Both the position numbers and the translations under genes were made by a program. A stretch of 64,000 bases of DNA from Cytobacillus sp. IB215665 (lineage in GTDB: Bacteria > Bacillota > Bacilli > Bacillales > SM2101), in contig NZ_JAXBME010000013.1 of the NCBI RefSeq assembly GCF_033963835.1, positions 62,001-126,000 on the forward strand, in the 5' to 3' direction. Shown here piece by piece: positions 63,017 through 64,000 of the stretch. The notes beneath the pieces are model-generated. The model was not told the DNA's origin. It made no database searches and saw only the letters and a list, made by a program, of their open reading frames with translations. Every line of letters starts with the position of its first letter. The stretch's first letter is position 1.

Positions 63017-64000
63017 ATGATAAAGAAACTAGTGAAATTATGTATAATAATTATATTTATGTGCTCCATTCAAATAAAGAGTTATATTGCTTATGCATCC
63101 GATGAATCGACCTTCAACATTAATAGTGAAGCGGCGTTATTACTTGATGGAAGCACTGGGGATGTATTATATAGTAAAAATGGCGATCAAAGAATGTATC
63201 CAGCAAGTCTAACCAAAATTTTAACGGCTATTATTGCTATAGAAGAAGGAAATTTAGAAGATCAAGTTACAGTAAGTGAAAATGCTAGGAATGTTGATGG
63301 TACACGTGTTTATCTAGAGGTAGGTGAACAAGTTACTTTACTTAAATTAATTCAAGGTTTATTAATTAATTCAGGTAATGATGCTGGTGTAGCTATTGCT
63401 GAATACTTTGATGGCAGCGAAGAAAAATTCGCTGAGCGAATGAACAAATTTAGTGAAGATAAAATAAATGTTCAACATTCTCAGTTCAAGAACCCACACG
63501 GTTTATATGATCCGGAACACTATACAACAGCCTCAGATATGGCTCAAATTACTAAATACGCGATGAAAAATGATACTTTTCGTGAAATATTTGGTACAGT
63601 GGAATTAGAGTGGAAGGGCACAGGCTGGGAAACGACTCTGTATACACATAACGAACTATTAAGGTGGTATGACGGTGTTACAGGTGGCAAAACAGGGTAT
63701 GTTGATGAATCAGGTCATACATTAGTTACCTCTGCAACTAAAGGAAACTTAAACTTAATAGCAGTTGTTTTAAAAGCATCCTCTAAAAATTTCGCTTATG
63801 AGGATACGACTGCACTTTTTGATTATGGCTTTGAGAATTTTATAAAGAATGTGATTCCGAAAAACAAGCAATTTGTTGACGAACAAAATAATGAATATAT
63901 CCTTTCTGAGGATGTGACCTATACTAAAAAAAGCACCGAAGATGTTTCATTGTCGACCGATGAGCAAGGAATGCTAAGCATTTTAGGAGAACAAAATAGA
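63017..64000 (+). CDS. D-alanyl-D-alanine carboxypeptidase (DacF-like), cut by the window end
   Basis: A partial serine-type DD-peptidase (328 codons, no stop before the end). A signal peptide spans about 1-30. The three penicillin-binding motifs are present: SLTK (catalytic Ser), SGN and KTG of GGKTGYVDESG. The beginning of a C-terminal beta domain follows. It trims the terminal D-Ala from peptidoglycan stem peptides. ATG follows GTGGAGGCAAC. DacF versus DacA/DacB subtype is not certain without the C terminus. Confidence 0.93.
   Translation, partial: MIKKLVKLCIIIIFMCSIQIKSYIAYASDESTFNINSEAALLLDGSTGDVLYSKNGDQRMYPASLTKILTAIIAIEEGNLEDQVTVSENARNVDGTRVYLEVGEQVTLLKLIQGLLINSGNDAGVAIAEYFDGSEEKFAERMNKFSEDKINVQHSQFKNPHGLYDPEHYTTASDMAQITKYAMKNDTFREIFGTVELEWKGTGWETTLYTHNELLRWYDGVTGGKTGYVDESGHTLVTSATKGNLNLIAVVLKASSKNFAYEDTTALFDYGFENFIKNVIPKNKQFVDEQNNEYILSEDVTYTKKSTEDVSLSTDEQGMLSILGEQNR

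Overview
The window is AT-rich DNA from a spore-forming, aerobic member of the Bacillaceae. Evidence: four short YjcZ-type sporulation proteins, Bacillus-style ribosome binding sites with many TTG and GTG starts, Fur and Zur boxes of the Bacillus type, a proBA operon, neighbours resembling B. subtilis yojN/yojO and ydgG/ydgH, and two S-layer-homology (SLH) cell-wall proteins. I cannot name the species. No rRNA, tRNA, CRISPR array, prophage or intact insertion sequence was recognised.

Layout. 0-11 kb: Fur-controlled flavodoxin, LysM/L,D-transpeptidase, SLH-CAP protein, MATE exporter, Zur-controlled zinc-binding lipoprotein, YjcZ peptide and a secreted PI-PLC-like enzyme. 11.3-24.1 kb: a catabolic island. 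A CBS-PAS-AAA+ sigma-54 activator precedes a canonical -24/-12 promoter and a six-gene operon (acyl-CoA ligase, AMACR-like CoA-transferase family III protein, SCPx-type thiolase, two hot-dog hydratase subunits, SDR). After a strong terminator comes a homogentisate operon (HPPD, flavin reductase, FAH-family hydrolase, homogentisate dioxygenase). 24.7-27.5 kb: a small basic protein and a TetR/ABC exporter module. 27.8-38.9 kb: a decayed membrane gene, a MoxR-ATPase/VWA pair, a TetR/RND efflux module, small membrane proteins, a GNAT and a RidA protein. 39.6-44.6 kb: a 16-repeat beta-helix protein, two VOC-fold proteins and a GH18-SLH protein. 45-51 kb: a Lon-like membrane protease, an unknown protein and a MarR/MMPL module. 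51.7-55.7 kb: a second sigma-54 circuit driving an aspartase/fumarase-family protein with a changed active site. 55.8-64 kb: proBA, cold-shock protein, Tag glycosylase, three YjcZ-like peptides, and a DacF-like carboxypeptidase cut by the window end.

How it works together. The 13.9-19.8 kb operon has the parts list of peroxisomal branched-chain beta-oxidation (ligase, 2-methylacyl-CoA racemase, D-specific hydratase/dehydrogenase, SCPx thiolase) under sigma-54 control, next to the central aromatic pathway through homogentisate. Three exporters each have an adjacent regulator with candidate palindromic operators. Scattered through the gaps are at least seven copies of a degenerate 100-165 bp repeat with inverted ends (AGGCTgTTTTCG ... 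CGAAAAgAGCCT), plus several decayed gene remnants.
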